Shown here: positions 1 to 8,526 of the stretch, piece after piece
Layout: each line of letters begins with the position of its first letter
Numbering within the stretch: the stretch's first letter is position 1
Assembly (NCBI RefSeq): GCF_030929505.1
Contig: NZ_JAVFVV010000020.1
Span: forward strand, 62,001-126,000
DNA from: Mesorhizobium sp. LHD-90
GTDB lineage: Bacteria > Pseudomonadota > Alphaproteobacteria > Rhizobiales > Rhizobiaceae
Reading direction: 5' to 3'
Length of the DNA: 64,000 nucleotides
Translations under genes and position numbers: made by a program
Notes under the pieces: generated by a model
What the model was told of the DNA's origin: nothing
The model's database searches: none
Seen by the model: only the letters and a program-made list of their open reading frames with translations

Positions 1-774
1 CTCGCCGGTCCGGGTGACGCAATGCAGGGTCAGCAGCAGCGCCTTGACGCCGGTTTCGTCGTCGGCCTGTCCTGCCATGCCGTTCAGGGCGGTGACGATG
101 CCGGGGATCGCCGCATAGGGTGCAGCGGCGAAGTGCCGGGTTGCCCGCTTGCCGTTCGGCAGCAGCTTTTGCAGGCCGCCTTTCCACGCTGCGGGGTTGT
201 CGCCGTCGCGGTGACCCTTGGCTTTGGCGAAGTCAAGCACATGTTCGATCCGCTGCCGCAGCCGTTTCGCGGTTTCCAGCTTTTCGGTCCAGTAGGGCCG
301 CAGCACGGCGAGAACATCGTCCACACCGATCTTGGCGACAGGCTTGCTGCGAAGATCGGCGGCGTGAACCTGTAGGCTCAGTTTCCAGTTTTTTACCGAC
401 TTCTCTCCCCACCCCGGCGTCATTTCGGCAATGAGATCGGCGGCGACCTTGCCGAAGGTGATGGAATCGCGTCTGCGCTCCTCTACCGGGTTATGGCCGG
501 AACCGATGCGATCATGGATAGCGAGTGCAGCCTTGCGCGCCTGATGTATCGATACCCGTCCAGCCTTGCCGGCACCTGTCCAGCTTCCCAGCCCTAGCTC
601 ACCGGCAAAACCCTTTCGTTCCGTCCAGAACACCCATGACTTCGAACCGGAACGTTGCACCTTCATGTAGAGGCATGACACCGTGCCCTCCGGGAACCGC
701 TCTGAACGGCGGGTGGTGGTGAGCGCATCGATCACCTTGGCGGTGAGCGGTTCGGCGAGCTTCCTGCGGGCCAT
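1..774 (-). CDS. P4-type tyrosine recombinase/integrase, C-terminus outside window
   Basis: Reading the minus strand from the ATG at 774 gives 258 uninterrupted codons with no stop before the left edge, so the gene is partial. The product starts MARRKLAEPLTAKVIDAL. Residues about 1-100 look like the DUF4102 arm-binding domain of P4-like integrases, and about 105-200 like the SAM-like core-binding domain. The last visible residues, CVTRTGE, fit the first catalytic-Arg motif of the tyrosine recombinase domain (Arg about 255). The remaining catalytic residues (second Arg, His, Tyr) would lie outside the window. Such enzymes insert genomic islands or prophages, usually at tRNA genes. No tRNA is seen between it and psuK, so which side the island occupies cannot be decided here. 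Confidence 0.85.
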   Translation of the reverse strand, partial: MARRKLAEPLTAKVIDALTTTRRSERFPEGTVSCLYMKVQRSGSKSWVFWTERKGFAGELGLGSWTGAGKAGRVSIHQARKAALAIHDRIGSGHNPVEERRRDSITFGKVAADLIAEMTPGWGEKSVKNWKLSLQVHAADLRSKPVAKIGVDDVLAVLRPYWTEKLETAKRLRQRIEHVLDFAKAKGHRDGDNPAAWKGGLQKLLPNGKRATRHFAAAPYAAIPGIVTALNGMAGQADDETGVKALLLTLHCVTRTGE

Positions 775-830
775 TTTGGGCAAGTCCTTTTCCTAGTCGC
801 GCTTGGTTCTTCTGTACGCAAGCATGACGA

Positions 831-888
831 CTATGACAAGAAAAAGCCCGAAAATCCGGCATTTTCAACGGCTATGACAGCTATGACA
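831..888. repeat. Three copies of CTATGACA upstream of the integrase
   Basis: CTATGACA occurs at 831-838, 872-879 and 881-888, 57 to 114 bases upstream of the integrase start; the last two are spaced 9 bases apart. Short repeats in this position in integrative elements can be arm-type integrase or excisionase sites. That role is inference; only the repeats are seen. Confidence 0.4.
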
Positions 889-1123
889 GGTTTCCAGTCC
901 CTCCTGCGGGAACGCCGATCATGACGGTGTGAAGGCGGGGAGGAACCGGCGCCTCCGGTGCGGGAAGACGTAACCCGCGCCCGGGGAGGTTTTGTCCGAA
1001 GGTCCTCCCTCCGCAACTACGTGCGGTGTGCGCTGGACGACGCGCTTAAGCACGGCCAGCCGAGGCGAAAGCCGGAGCCGGAGCTGTCGCGAAGCAGGAC
1101 GGGACAGAGCCCAAAATCGCCGG

Positions 1124-1180
1124 ACGGGCGGCCGCAAGGTCGCACATTGTTACTAGATGAGCGACCCCGCGGCCGCCCGT
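1124..1180. repeat. Large imperfect inverted repeat upstream of psuK
   Basis: The 20-base arms at 1124-1143 and 1161-1180 pair at 18 of 20 positions around a 17-base loop. Both arms contain GCGGCCGC-like sequence. There is no T-run on either side, so it is not a classic intrinsic terminator. It could be a terminator-like structure, a recombination or protein-binding site, or a dispersed palindromic element. Confidence 0.5.
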
Positions 1181-1340
1181 CTTCCCGACTTCTCCCTCCG
1201 TGGCAGGGGGCATTCTCCTGACAATGGCCAGACGCGAAGGCGGGCGTGGCGACGATCCGTGCTGTCTGCCGCTGCTAAATCTGGTGGCGGAGCCGGCCAA
1301 ACCTGTTTAGCTCCTGGCGGACGCATCGAGACTCGTTGGC

Positions 1341-2324
1341 ATGAACGCAGACAAGCAAAAAACCATCCTCGGCATAGGCGGCGCGCATATCGACCGGCGC
1401 GGCCGCATCGCCGTCGACTTCGTGCCCGGCGCATCGAACCCGGGCACGATGCGCGAGGACGTCGGCGGCGGCGCCTGCAACGCGCTGCGCAACGCCGTGC
1501 AGCGCGGCGTCGGCGGCTGGATGCTCTCGGTGCGCGGCGGCGACATGGCCGGCGAGACGGTGGCGAAGGCGATCGCCGCGGCCGGCATCCGCGACCTCTC
1601 CGTCACTTTTCTGGACCGCGCCACGCCGAGCTATACGGCGCTGCTCGACCGCCACGGCGACGTGGTCGCCGCTCTCGCCGACATGGGCCTCTACGAGCTC
1701 GCCATCGGAAAACAGTTGCGCCGCGCTTCGGTGCGCGCGGCGGTTGCAGAGGCAGACGCGATCTTCACCGACGCCAACCTTTCGGCCGAAGCGCTGGCGC
1801 GCATTCCAAAACTCGCGGGTGAAAAACCCATCTTCGCCATCGCCATCTCGCCGGCCAAGGTTTTGCGGCTGAAAACCATCCTGCCAGCACTTTCCTGCCT
1901 GTTCCTCAACACACGCGAGGCCGGCGCACTGACCGGCCTTTCGCCCGACGCCCCCATGCCGGCGATGCTGGATGCGTTGAAGACGCTCGGGCTCAGGCGT
2001 GCGGTGCTGTCGAAGGGAGCCGATCCGCTGCTTGCCCTCGACGGCGACCGGCGTTTTTCGCTCGCGCCCCCTGCCCCGGAAAGAATCGCAGATGTCACCG
2101 GTGCCGGCGATGCGCTGGCCGGCGCGACCTCCGCCGCGCTGCTGCGCGGTGTGCCCCTGGCCGAGGCGGTGCGTGAGGGCATGGCGGCCGCGCTGCTTGC
2201 GCTGGAAAGCGCCGATGCCGTACCGGCGCTCTCCACCGCCGCCTTCGCGGCGGCACTGGCCCTTGTCCCGCCGGTCGAAACGCTGCATGAGGCGCCGAGC
2301 AAAGGAGAAGCGCATGTCGCCTGA
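1341..2324 (+). CDS. psuK: PfkB-family sugar kinase, probable pseudouridine kinase
   Basis: This is a 327-residue ribokinase/PfkB-fold kinase. The C-terminal PfkB signature is clear as DVTGAGDALAGA (around residues 252-263), whose Asp is the catalytic base in this family. The N-terminal half carries the Gly-rich substrate region VGGGACNALRNA. The stop overlaps the start of psuG by 11 bases, and this pairing is what points to pseudouridine kinase: it would phosphorylate pseudouridine to pseudouridine 5'-phosphate, which PsuG then cleaves. The ribosome-binding site is weak. No nucleoside transporter is adjacent. Another PfkB kinase substrate is possible, but the partner makes this call fairly firm. 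Confidence 0.85.
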   Translation: MNADKQKTILGIGGAHIDRRGRIAVDFVPGASNPGTMREDVGGGACNALRNAVQRGVGGWMLSVRGGDMAGETVAKAIAAAGIRDLSVTFLDRATPSYTALLDRHGDVVAALADMGLYELAIGKQLRRASVRAAVAEADAIFTDANLSAEALARIPKLAGEKPIFAIAISPAKVLRLKTILPALSCLFLNTREAGALTGLSPDAPMPAMLDALKTLGLRRAVLSKGADPLLALDGDRRFSLAPPAPERIADVTGAGDALAGATSAALLRGVPLAEAVREGMAAALLALESADAVPALSTAAFAAALALVPPVETLHEAPSKGEAHVA

Positions 2325-3231
2325 CACGGCCATGTCCCATATCGATATTTTCGCGCCGGTTGCCGAGGCGCTGGCCGCCGGCCGGCCGGTGGTAGCGCTG
2401 GAAAGCACCATCATCACCCACGGCATGCCTTGGCCTGACAACAGCCGCATGGCAGAAAATGTCGAGCGCATCATCGCCGACGAGGGCGCCACGCCCGCCA
2501 CCATCGCGGTGGTCGACGGCCGCATCAAGATCGGCCTGTCGCCGGCCGAGCGCGAGGCGCTGGCGCAGACGCAAGGCGCCATGAAGCTGTCGCGCGCCGA
2601 CATCGGCTTTGCGGTCGCTCAAGCCCGCACCGGCGGCACCACCGTCGCCGCCACCATGATCGCGGCGCGCATGGCCGGCATTTCGGTGTTCGCCACCGGC
2701 GGCATAGGCGGCGTCCACAGGGGCGCCGAGACGAGCTTCGACATCTCCGCCGATCTCGACGAGCTTTCGCGCACGCCGGTGATCGTGGTCTCCGCCGGCG
2801 CCAAGGCGATCCTCGACATCGAAAAGACGCTGGAAGTGCTGGAAACGCGCGGCGTGCCGGTCGTCGCCTATGGGTCCGACGTGATGCCGGCCTTCTGGTC
2901 GCGCACATCGCCCTACCCCGCGCCGCTCAGGCTCGACCAGCCGGAAGCCATCGCGCACTTCTTCAGGACGCGCCGGACGCTGGGGCTGGACGGCGGCATG
3001 CTGGTCGCCAATCCGGTGCCGGAAGCCGACGAGATCCCGACCGAACGCATGGCAGGTTACATTGCGCGCGCCCAGCAGGCGGCAACGGTTCAGGCCGTGT
3101 CGGGCAAGCGCGTGACGCCCTTCCTGCTGCAGACGATTCTGGACCTGACCGGCGGCGAAAGCCTGAAGACCAACATCGCCCTGGTGGAAAACAATGCCCG
3201 ACTGGCGGCCAGGATCGCGCGAGCGCTTTGA
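2314..3231 (+). CDS. psuG: Pseudouridine-5'-phosphate glycosidase
   Basis: The 305-residue product matches the PsuG/IndA family over its whole length (family length about 300-312). It carries the conserved blocks ALESTIITHGMPWPDN near the N-terminus, TGGIGGVHRGAETSFDIS mid-protein, and VVSAGAKAILDIEKTLE, the last being the Lys-bearing region. The enzyme breaks the C-C glycosidic bond of pseudouridine 5'-phosphate to give uracil and ribose 5-phosphate in the cytoplasm. The ATG at 2314 is chosen because AAGGAG lies just upstream and the start overlaps psuK by 11 bases, which suggests translational coupling. A strong palindrome follows the stop. Confidence 0.93.
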   Translation: MSPDTAMSHIDIFAPVAEALAAGRPVVALESTIITHGMPWPDNSRMAENVERIIADEGATPATIAVVDGRIKIGLSPAEREALAQTQGAMKLSRADIGFAVAQARTGGTTVAATMIAARMAGISVFATGGIGGVHRGAETSFDISADLDELSRTPVIVVSAGAKAILDIEKTLEVLETRGVPVVAYGSDVMPAFWSRTSPYPAPLRLDQPEAIAHFFRTRRTLGLDGGMLVANPVPEADEIPTERMAGYIARAQQAATVQAVSGKRVTPFLLQTILDLTGGESLKTNIALVENNARLAARIARAL

Positions 3232-3238
3232 AGGTCAG

Positions 3239-3272
3239 CCGGTTTTCCGGCCGCCCTCAGCCGGAAAACCGG
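3239..3272. terminator. Perfect 12-bp inverted repeat between psuG and the TfoX-like gene
   Basis: CCGGTTTTCCGG (3239-3250) and CCGGAAAACCGG (3261-3272) form a perfect 12-bp stem with a 10-base loop, squeezed between two convergent genes. The A/T tracts inside the arms and the symmetric placement suggest a bidirectional terminator, although no long external T-run is present. Confidence 0.7.
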
Positions 3273-3274
3273 TG

Positions 3275-3604
3275 TCAGCGGTCGGATTGCGAGCGCACCG
3301 CGGCCTCATAGGCTTTTCTGGCCCACCGTCCGAATTCTTCCGGGTCGTCGACCGCCTCGTCGGGAATGGTCCAGTACGGCATGGCCACCATCTTGCCGTG
3401 GCGGGAGCCGGTATAGCGCCAGCGTCGCGCTCCCGCGGCTTCGAGGTCCGGCGCGGAAATCTCATCGCCCTTGAGCATCAGCTCGCCGCGCAGTTCGACG
3501 CCGATGATCAGTCCGTTGTGGTAGATGCCCTTGCCGCCGAACATTCTTCGGATGGAAACCTCGCCCAGGCCGGCGAACAGATCGGCGATCGCGTCATTGT
3601 CCAT
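3275..3604 (-). CDS. TfoX N-terminal domain protein
   Basis: The 109-residue product begins MDNDAIADLFAGLGEVSIRRMFGG and runs through GKGIYHNGLIIGV and GKMVAMPYWTIPDEA, which is the TfoX_N fold (small stand-alone form). In Haemophilus TfoX/Sxy regulates competence, but stand-alone alphaproteobacterial TfoX_N proteins have no established function. The start at 3604 fits the family; an in-frame upstream ATG at 3640 would add 12 residues. It converges with psuG across a strong hairpin and is divergent from the GFA-family gene. Confidence 0.8.
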   Translation of the reverse strand: MDNDAIADLFAGLGEVSIRRMFGGKGIYHNGLIIGVELRGELMLKGDEISAPDLEAAGARRWRYTGSRHGKMVAMPYWTIPDEAVDDPEEFGRWARKAYEAAVRSQSDR

Positions 3605-3695
3605 GGCGACGATTATGCCAGCGGCGAAAGGGCTTGTCATCGCCACCTTGCGCGGCCAGCATTGCGGTCTCGCCGAACTGACGCGGAGCAAGCCC

Positions 3696-4193
3696 TTGCC
3701 ACTTCTGCTCAAAGGTTCATGCCGCTGCGGTGCAGTCGGCTTTTCAGTCGAGAGCCACACGCCCGTTCCGTTCATGCTCTGCTACTGCTCGATCTGCCGA
3801 AAACAGCAGGGCGGCGGCGGATACGCCATCAACCTCGGCGCGGTCTCGGAGACGCTGAAGGTCACCGGCGAGCGAAACCTCGGCCTCTACCGAGCAGAGA
3901 TCGAGGACGACGAGCGGACGCGTTGCGAGGTCTCGACCGGCGAGCGGCGGTTCTGCAAGAAATGCGGATCGGCCTTGTGGCTCTACGACCCGACCTGGCC
4001 GGAGCTGGTGCATCCCTTCGCCTCAGCCGTCGACACCGAACTGCCGACGGCGCCGCGGCGCGTCCACATCATGCTGAAATACAAGGCGTCCTGGGTCGAG
4101 CCGGATATCCGCGAGGGCGATCGCAGCTTCGACCTCTATCCCGAGGATTCGATCGCCGACTGGCACAAGAAGCACGGGCTCTGGGTGGAGTAG
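3696..4193 (+). CDS. GFA/CENP-V family zinc-binding protein
   Basis: The core begins LLKGSCRCGAVGFSVE and continues with CYCSICRKQQGGGG and FCKKCGSALW, giving the paired Cys motifs (CxC, CxxC, CxxC) of the glutathione-dependent formaldehyde-activating fold, which bind zinc. Members of this family have unknown substrates in most bacteria, so formaldehyde chemistry should not be assumed. The start is uncertain. A TTG at 3696 places the Cys motif near the N-terminus as is usual and has GGAG upstream; in-frame ATGs near 3603 and 3615 would add about 30 residues but would run into the start of the divergent TfoX-like gene. It converges with the acyltransferase, leaving 9 bases. Confidence 0.8.
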   Translation: MPLLLKGSCRCGAVGFSVESHTPVPFMLCYCSICRKQQGGGGYAINLGAVSETLKVTGERNLGLYRAEIEDDERTRCEVSTGERRFCKKCGSALWLYDPTWPELVHPFASAVDTELPTAPRRVHIMLKYKASWVEPDIREGDRSFDLYPEDSIADWHKKHGLWVE

Positions 4194-4202
4194 CAGCGCG
4201 CG

Positions 4203-5168
4203 TCAGGCGGCCTTGCGAGGTTCCTCGCGCCGGCGCAGCGTCGGTACGAGCCGAAGGCGCGGCGGTGACTTCACCGGGTCGGCTGGCTTCAGATCGAGCA
4301 CCGCGTTCTGCAGGCGCTCCAGCAGCGCTTTCCGGTCGCGCAGCGGTTCCAGCTCGGACCATGGCAGCACTGCGCCGACGCGCGCCTCGACCGATTTTCC
4401 GCACAGCCGCGCGAACTCGCGCACCAGCAGCGACAACCGGAGCGTCAGCGACAGATTGCCGACGAAACGCACGACCTTGTGCTCGCTCTCGACCAGGTTC
4501 ATGTATTTGCTGACCAGGTGGAACAGCCGGCCGTTCTGGCCCCGGAAATGGATCGGGATGACCGAGGCTTTCGCGTCCTGCACCAGCCGCGCGACAAAAA
4601 TCTTCCAGGGAAGGTCCTGGGCCTTGCCCAGCACTTTCGGCGCGGTCGCCACGCCGCCGGCCGGGAAGATCACCACCGTCACGCCTTCCTTCAGCAACCG
4701 CAACGCCTCGTGGCGCACCGCCAGATTGTTCTTCAGCGCTTCCTTGGTCTCGGAAAAATCGACCGGCAGCGCGTAGGGCTCCATCTCGGGGATCTTCAGC
4801 AGATCTGCGGCGATCATCACGCGGAACGGCCGGTCAAGCTTTTCGGCAAGCGACAGGATGGCGATACCGTCGCCGATGCCGAAGGGATGGTTGGCGATCA
4901 TCACCAGAGGCGTTTCGGGCAGATTTTCCGGCGGCCACGCCTCGTCATGGCGAACCTCGACGTCGATCAGTTCGAGCAGGCGGGCGAAGCAACGCCGGCT
5001 GCCGCGCTGAACCTCGGCCCGCCAGATAGCGTAGAGCGCGGCATAGCGCTTGCGGCCGGACAGCCCCTCGACAGTGCGGATGATCCAGCGCTTCAGCCGC
5101 GGCTGGCTGGCGTTGGAATAGGACAGTTCGGGAAAGTCATCCCTGCTCTTCGATCGCGCGGTCGTCAT
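4203..5168 (-). CDS. Lysophospholipid acyltransferase family protein
   Basis: The 321-residue product contains NHPFGIGDG around residue 94, the HX4D catalytic motif of the PlsC/LPLAT superfamily, followed by VTVVIFPAGGVAT, the usual third motif with its conserved Pro and Gly. It would transfer an acyl chain to a lysophospholipid or other lipid at the inner face of the membrane. The longer than usual N-terminal stretch and the C-terminal extension after the catalytic core resemble rhizobial members annotated only as acyltransferase. The substrate (lysophosphatidate, ornithine lipid precursor or other) cannot be read from sequence. It sits downstream of thrS on the same strand with a 58-base gap that contains the 16-base palindrome 5205-5220. 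Confidence 0.8.
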   Translation of the reverse strand: MTTARSKSRDDFPELSYSNASQPRLKRWIIRTVEGLSGRKRYAALYAIWRAEVQRGSRRCFARLLELIDVEVRHDEAWPPENLPETPLVMIANHPFGIGDGIAILSLAEKLDRPFRVMIAADLLKIPEMEPYALPVDFSETKEALKNNLAVRHEALRLLKEGVTVVIFPAGGVATAPKVLGKAQDLPWKIFVARLVQDAKASVIPIHFRGQNGRLFHLVSKYMNLVESEHKVVRFVGNLSLTLRLSLLVREFARLCGKSVEARVGAVLPWSELEPLRDRKALLERLQNAVLDLKPADPVKSPPRLRLVPTLRRREEPRKAA

Positions 5169-5226
5169 CGCGACCGGGCTACGTCAGAGTGATGACACCT
5201 GTATGAAGGGCGCGCCCTTCGGTATT

Positions 5227-7224
5227 TCAGGCCGCGGCTGCGACCTCACCGGCGCGGCACTGGTCCGGCGGGGTCGCCTCTTCGACCAAGGAAGAAACCG
5301 CCGCTTCAAGCGACATCGACTGCTGGTCGCGCGAGCCTAGGCGGCGCATGTTGACCGTATCCTCCTCCGCCTCGCGCCGACCGCAGACGAGGATCACCGG
5401 CACCTTGGCGAGCGAGTGCTCGCGGACCTTGTAGTTGATCTTCTCGTTGCGCAGGTCGGCGACAGCGGAAAGCCCGGCTCGCTTCAGCCGCGCGACGACT
5501 TTCTCCGCATAGGCGTCGGCGTCCGAGGTGATTGTTGCAACCACCACCTGTTGAGGCGCGAACCACAGCGGCATCTGTCCGGCGTGACCCTCGATCAGGA
5601 TGCCGAGGAAGCGCTCCAGCGAGCCGCAGATGGCGCGATGCACCATCACCGGCTGCTTCTTCTCCGAATCGGAGCCGATATAGAAGGCGCCGAACCGCTC
5701 CGGCAGGTTGAAGTCGACCTGCGTCGTGCCGCACTGCCATTCGCGGCCGATCGCGTCCTTCAACGTATATTCGAACTTCGGCCCGTAGAACGTGCCCTCG
5801 CCCTCGTTGATGCCGGTCTTGATGCGGTTGTCCTCGCGCGCCATGCGAGCGAGCGCGCGCTTCAAAATTTCCTCCGCGTGGTCCCACATGGCGTCGGTGC
5901 CGACGCGCTTTTCCGGCCGCGTCGCCAGCTTCACCACGACCTCGTCGAAGCCGAAATCCTTGTAAACCGACATCATCAGGTCGTTGATCTTCAATATCTC
6001 GGCCTCGAGTTGCTCCTCGGTGCAGAAGATATGGGCGTCGTCCTGCGTGAAGGCGCGCACGCGCATCAGGCCGTGCAGCGCGCCCGAGGGCTCGTAGCGA
6101 TGCACGCTGCCGAATTCGGCAAGCCGGATCGGCAGATCGCGGTAAGACTTCAAACCGTGCTTGTAGATCTGCACGTGACCGGGACAGTTCATCGGCTTCA
6201 GCGCGAAGACGCGCTGGTCGGCCTCCTCGTCATCGGGATGGGTGAAGGCATGGGCCGACTTCACCGCGAACATGTTCTCCTGATACCAGCCCCAGTGGCC
6301 CGACGTCTCCCACAGGCTCTTGTCGAGCACCTGCGGGGCGTTGACCTCCTGGTAGTCGTCGCCGAGGCGGCGGCGCATATAGGCGATGAGGTTCTGGAAC
6401 ATCTTCCAGCCTTTTGCGTGCCAGAACACGACGCCCGGCCCTTCCTCCTGGAAGTGGAAGAGGTCCATCTCGCGCCCCAGCCTGCGATGGTCGCGCTTTT
6501 CCGCCTCCTCCAGCATGTGGAGGTAATGGTCGAGTTGGGCCTGGTCTGCCCAGGCGGTGCCGTAGATGCGCGTCAGCATCGGATTGTTGCTATCGCCGCG
6601 CCAATAGGCGCCGGCCACCTTCATCAGCTTGAAGGCGTTGCCGATCTGCCCCGTCGCGGCCATGTGCGGGCCGCGGCAGAGATCGAACCAGTCGCCCTGG
6701 AAATAGATCTTGAGATCCTGGTCCTCGGGGATCGCGTCTATCAGCTCGACCTTGTAGGCCTCGCCCTTGTCGCGAAACACTTTTCGCGCATGGTCGCGGT
6801 CCCACACCTGCTTTGTGAAGGGCCTGTTGCGCGAAATAATCTCGCGCATCTTCTTCTCGATGACCGGAAAGTCCTCCGGCGTGAACGGCTCGTTGCGGGC
6901 GAAGTCGTAATAGAATCCGTTCTCGATCACCGGCCCGATGGTCACCTGCGTGCCCGGCCACAGTTCCTGCACGGCCTCGGCCAGCACGTGGGCGGTATCG
7001 TGGCGGATCAGTTCCAGCGCACGCTGATTTTCCCGCGTCACGATCTCGATGCTGCCGGACCGGCCAAGCGGATCGCTGAGGTCGCGCAATTCACCGTCGA
7101 GCAAATAGGCAACCGACTTCTTGGCGAGCGACTTCGAGATCGACTCGGCTAGCGCCAAGCCGGTCGTCGCCGCGTCGTAGTCGCGGACGGAACCATCGGG
7201 GAATGAAAGGGAAACGTTGGACAT
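5227..7224 (-). CDS. thrS: Threonine--tRNA ligase
   Basis: The 665-residue product shows all ThrRS domains in order. An N-terminal TGS domain covers residues 1-64. An editing domain follows with HDTAH (HxxxH) and a later CRGPHM Cys-His motif. The class II catalytic core has [23 protein letters not shown] (motif 2) and the zinc-ligand Cys/His residues. The C-terminal anticodon-binding domain starts near [10 protein letters not shown]. It charges tRNA-Thr in the cytoplasm. The length is slightly above the E. coli enzyme (642). No T-box or threonine-rich leader is visible upstream, where the gene is divergent from a hypothetical gene. Confidence 0.97.
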   Translation of the reverse strand: MSNVSLSFPDGSVRDYDAATTGLALAESISKSLAKKSVAYLLDGELRDLSDPLGRSGSIEIVTRENQRALELIRHDTAHVLAEAVQELWPGTQVTIGPVIENGFYYDFARNEPFTPEDFPVIEKKMREIISRNRPFTKQVWDRDHARKVFRDKGEAYKVELIDAIPEDQDLKIYFQGDWFDLCRGPHMAATGQIGNAFKLMKVAGAYWRGDSNNPMLTRIYGTAWADQAQLDHYLHMLEEAEKRDHRRLGREMDLFHFQEEGPGVVFWHAKGWKMFQNLIAYMRRRLGDDYQEVNAPQVLDKSLWETSGHWGWYQENMFAVKSAHAFTHPDDEEADQRVFALKPMNCPGHVQIYKHGLKSYRDLPIRLAEFGSVHRYEPSGALHGLMRVRAFTQDDAHIFCTEEQLEAEILKINDLMMSVYKDFGFDEVVVKLATRPEKRVGTDAMWDHAEEILKRALARMAREDNRIKTGINEGEGTFYGPKFEYTLKDAIGREWQCGTTQVDFNLPERFGAFYIGSDSEKKQPVMVHRAICGSLERFLGILIEGHAGQMPLWFAPQQVVVATITSDADAYAEKVVARLKRAGLSAVADLRNEKINYKVREHSLAKVPVILVCGRREAEEDTVNMRRLGSRDQQSMSLEAAVSSLVEEATPPDQCRAGEVAAAA

Positions 7225-7366
7225 GACTTGCTCCTGCTATCCAGTCCCGCAAACGAGCGCGGGTGGGAAAATGCCGGAAGGCCCGGCAGGAGCGGCTTTT
7301 AGTGGCGCAAACACGCGGCGTAAAGCAGGATTGGCGGTGATTCCCCGACCGGGAGCTGTCGCCGCC

Positions 7367-7849
7367 ATGTTTTTCCTGAAGCGCAGCGTCAAACGCAAGC
7401 CCGACCTGCAATGGGCGCTGGGCGACCAGCAATTCTTCGCTTGCGGCGCCTGCCACATCCTCGCCTACGCATTCCTCGAAAAATATCCGGATGCCGGCTT
7501 CGGCGCCGTCTGGATCAAGCCGGCACCTGGCCACATCGGCAATCATGTCATCGCGACGGACGGGAAACTCGCTTTCGACTACCACGGCTTTTCAGCGTGG
7601 CCGCGTCTGCTGTCGCACACAGTCCGCAAGGCGGAACGCCTGATACCGGGCTGGTCGCACACGCTGGTGCCGTTGCCAACGGAAGTCCTGATATCGGAAG
7701 CGAAGTCGCGAACCATCGACGGTCTGTGGCTGCGCGGGCCGGAACAGTATCTGCACGACGTGCTGCCGCGCGCCCGCGACTATCTCGAACGATTCGAGCC
7801 GCCGGCGGGGCTCAGGATTTCTCCAGCCGAAAGTACCGCCACGGCGTGA
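7367..7849 (+). CDS. Conserved hypothetical protein
   Basis: The 160-residue product starts MFFLKRSVKRKPDLQWALGD and has no signal peptide or membrane segment. It contains FFACGACHILAYAFLEKYP near the N-terminus, a Cys-Gly-Ala-Cys-His stretch, and a His-rich patch (PGHIGNHVIATDGKLAFDYHG). These might suggest a papain-like or metal-binding fold, but I do not recognise the family. The ATG at 7367 is preferred to the far upstream start within the thrS leader. The 3' end overlaps the convergent yidD by 38 bases. Confidence 0.6.
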   Translation: MFFLKRSVKRKPDLQWALGDQQFFACGACHILAYAFLEKYPDAGFGAVWIKPAPGHIGNHVIATDGKLAFDYHGFSAWPRLLSHTVRKAERLIPGWSHTLVPLPTEVLISEAKSRTIDGLWLRGPEQYLHDVLPRARDYLERFEPPAGLRISPAESTATA

Positions 7850-8174
7850 ACCAGCGGTAGCGCGGCGCCAGTTGCTCCGGCACGTTGTCGATCCCGCTGG
7901 TTCCCCCCGGCCCGCAGCGCATGACCCGAAACAGCCCCATCCATCCGCCGGCCCAGAGTCCGTGGCGGGCAATCGCTTCATAGGCATATTCCGAACACGT
8001 CGGCATGTGGCGGCAGGAATTGCCGACGAAACCCGACAGCGTCAGTTGGTACAGCCGCACGAATGACGTGCCCAGCAGCCGCCCTGGCGTCGGCCGCCAC
8101 GGGCCGGACCAGTTGCGGCCTCTCGACGGCGCGTCATGGTCATGTCCAGGCGGGCTATGCTGCACGGGGATCAT
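7812..8174 (-). CDS. yidD: Membrane protein insertion efficiency factor YidD
   Basis: The family core is clear: LYQLTLSGFVGNSCRHMPTCSEYAYEAI (split here for length as LYQLTLSGF, CRHMPTCSEY), then HGLWAGGWMGLFRVMRCGPGG and DNVPEQL. The three conserved Cys residues (in CRHMPTC and RCGP) are present. YidD is a small peripheral protein thought to help YidC-dependent insertion of inner-membrane proteins. The 120-residue length includes an N-terminal extension of about 35 residues ahead of the usual start, so the true start may be internal and non-ATG. In many rhizobia yidD lies near thrS, as here. Confidence 0.9.
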   Translation of the reverse strand: MIPVQHSPPGHDHDAPSRGRNWSGPWRPTPGRLLGTSFVRLYQLTLSGFVGNSCRHMPTCSEYAYEAIARHGLWAGGWMGLFRVMRCGPGGTSGIDNVPEQLAPRYRWFTPWRYFRLEKS

Positions 8175-8526
8175 CGCGCGAAGCGTTTGTCATCGGCGAA
8201 AGATGTCTATCCGCGCCGCACTCCGCAAGGGTGTCGGCCCGACCGTGCCGGTCGACGCCATGCTCGATGGGCAATCCGGTCAAGCGCTGTTGGTCGATAT
8301 GGGGCTGGGTGTCGCCTACGCGATATACAGCTACGGCTTCCACCAGTGCTTCGATCGTCTTCGGCCTGTTCGGATGCCCGCCGAACTTTCGGGCATGGAT
8401 CTCAATATGAGATGCGATCTGTAACAGATCCACCTCCCCTTGGCACTATCCGGAAACAGTGAGAGTTCACAATACCCAAAAACAGCACCGGAGATTGCAT
8501 CCAGATAGAGCACCAGGAGACGCATC
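8175..8526. other. Intergenic region between yidD and RTX protein 1
   Basis: I see no gene here that I would call with confidence. A 92-codon minus-strand frame (8155-8433, GTG start) has a purine-rich GGGGAG directly abutting its start, which is too close for a normal ribosome-binding site, and mixed third-position composition. The stretch from about 8430 to 8526 is noticeably AT-richer and should contain the promoter of the RTX gene. Confidence 0.5.

Larger units (their letters stand above)
775..1340. other. Intergenic region between integrase and psuK
   Basis: There is no convincing gene in these 566 bases. Short open frames exist on both strands but lack ribosome-binding sites and protein-like composition. 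The stretch holds the CTATGACA repeats near its left end and a large imperfect hairpin at 1124-1180. An attachment site could lie here but I cannot identify one. Confidence 0.6.

Noticed and set aside
958-1221. Open frames on both strands between the integrase and psuK
   Set aside because: No ribosome-binding sites, Arg/Pro-rich shadow-like composition, overlapping frames on both strands; they cross the near-palindrome.
8155-8433. 92-codon minus-strand frame upstream of yidD
   Set aside because: GGGGAG abuts the GTG start without spacing, third-position composition is mixed, and no family is recognised; kept only as a note in the gap entry.
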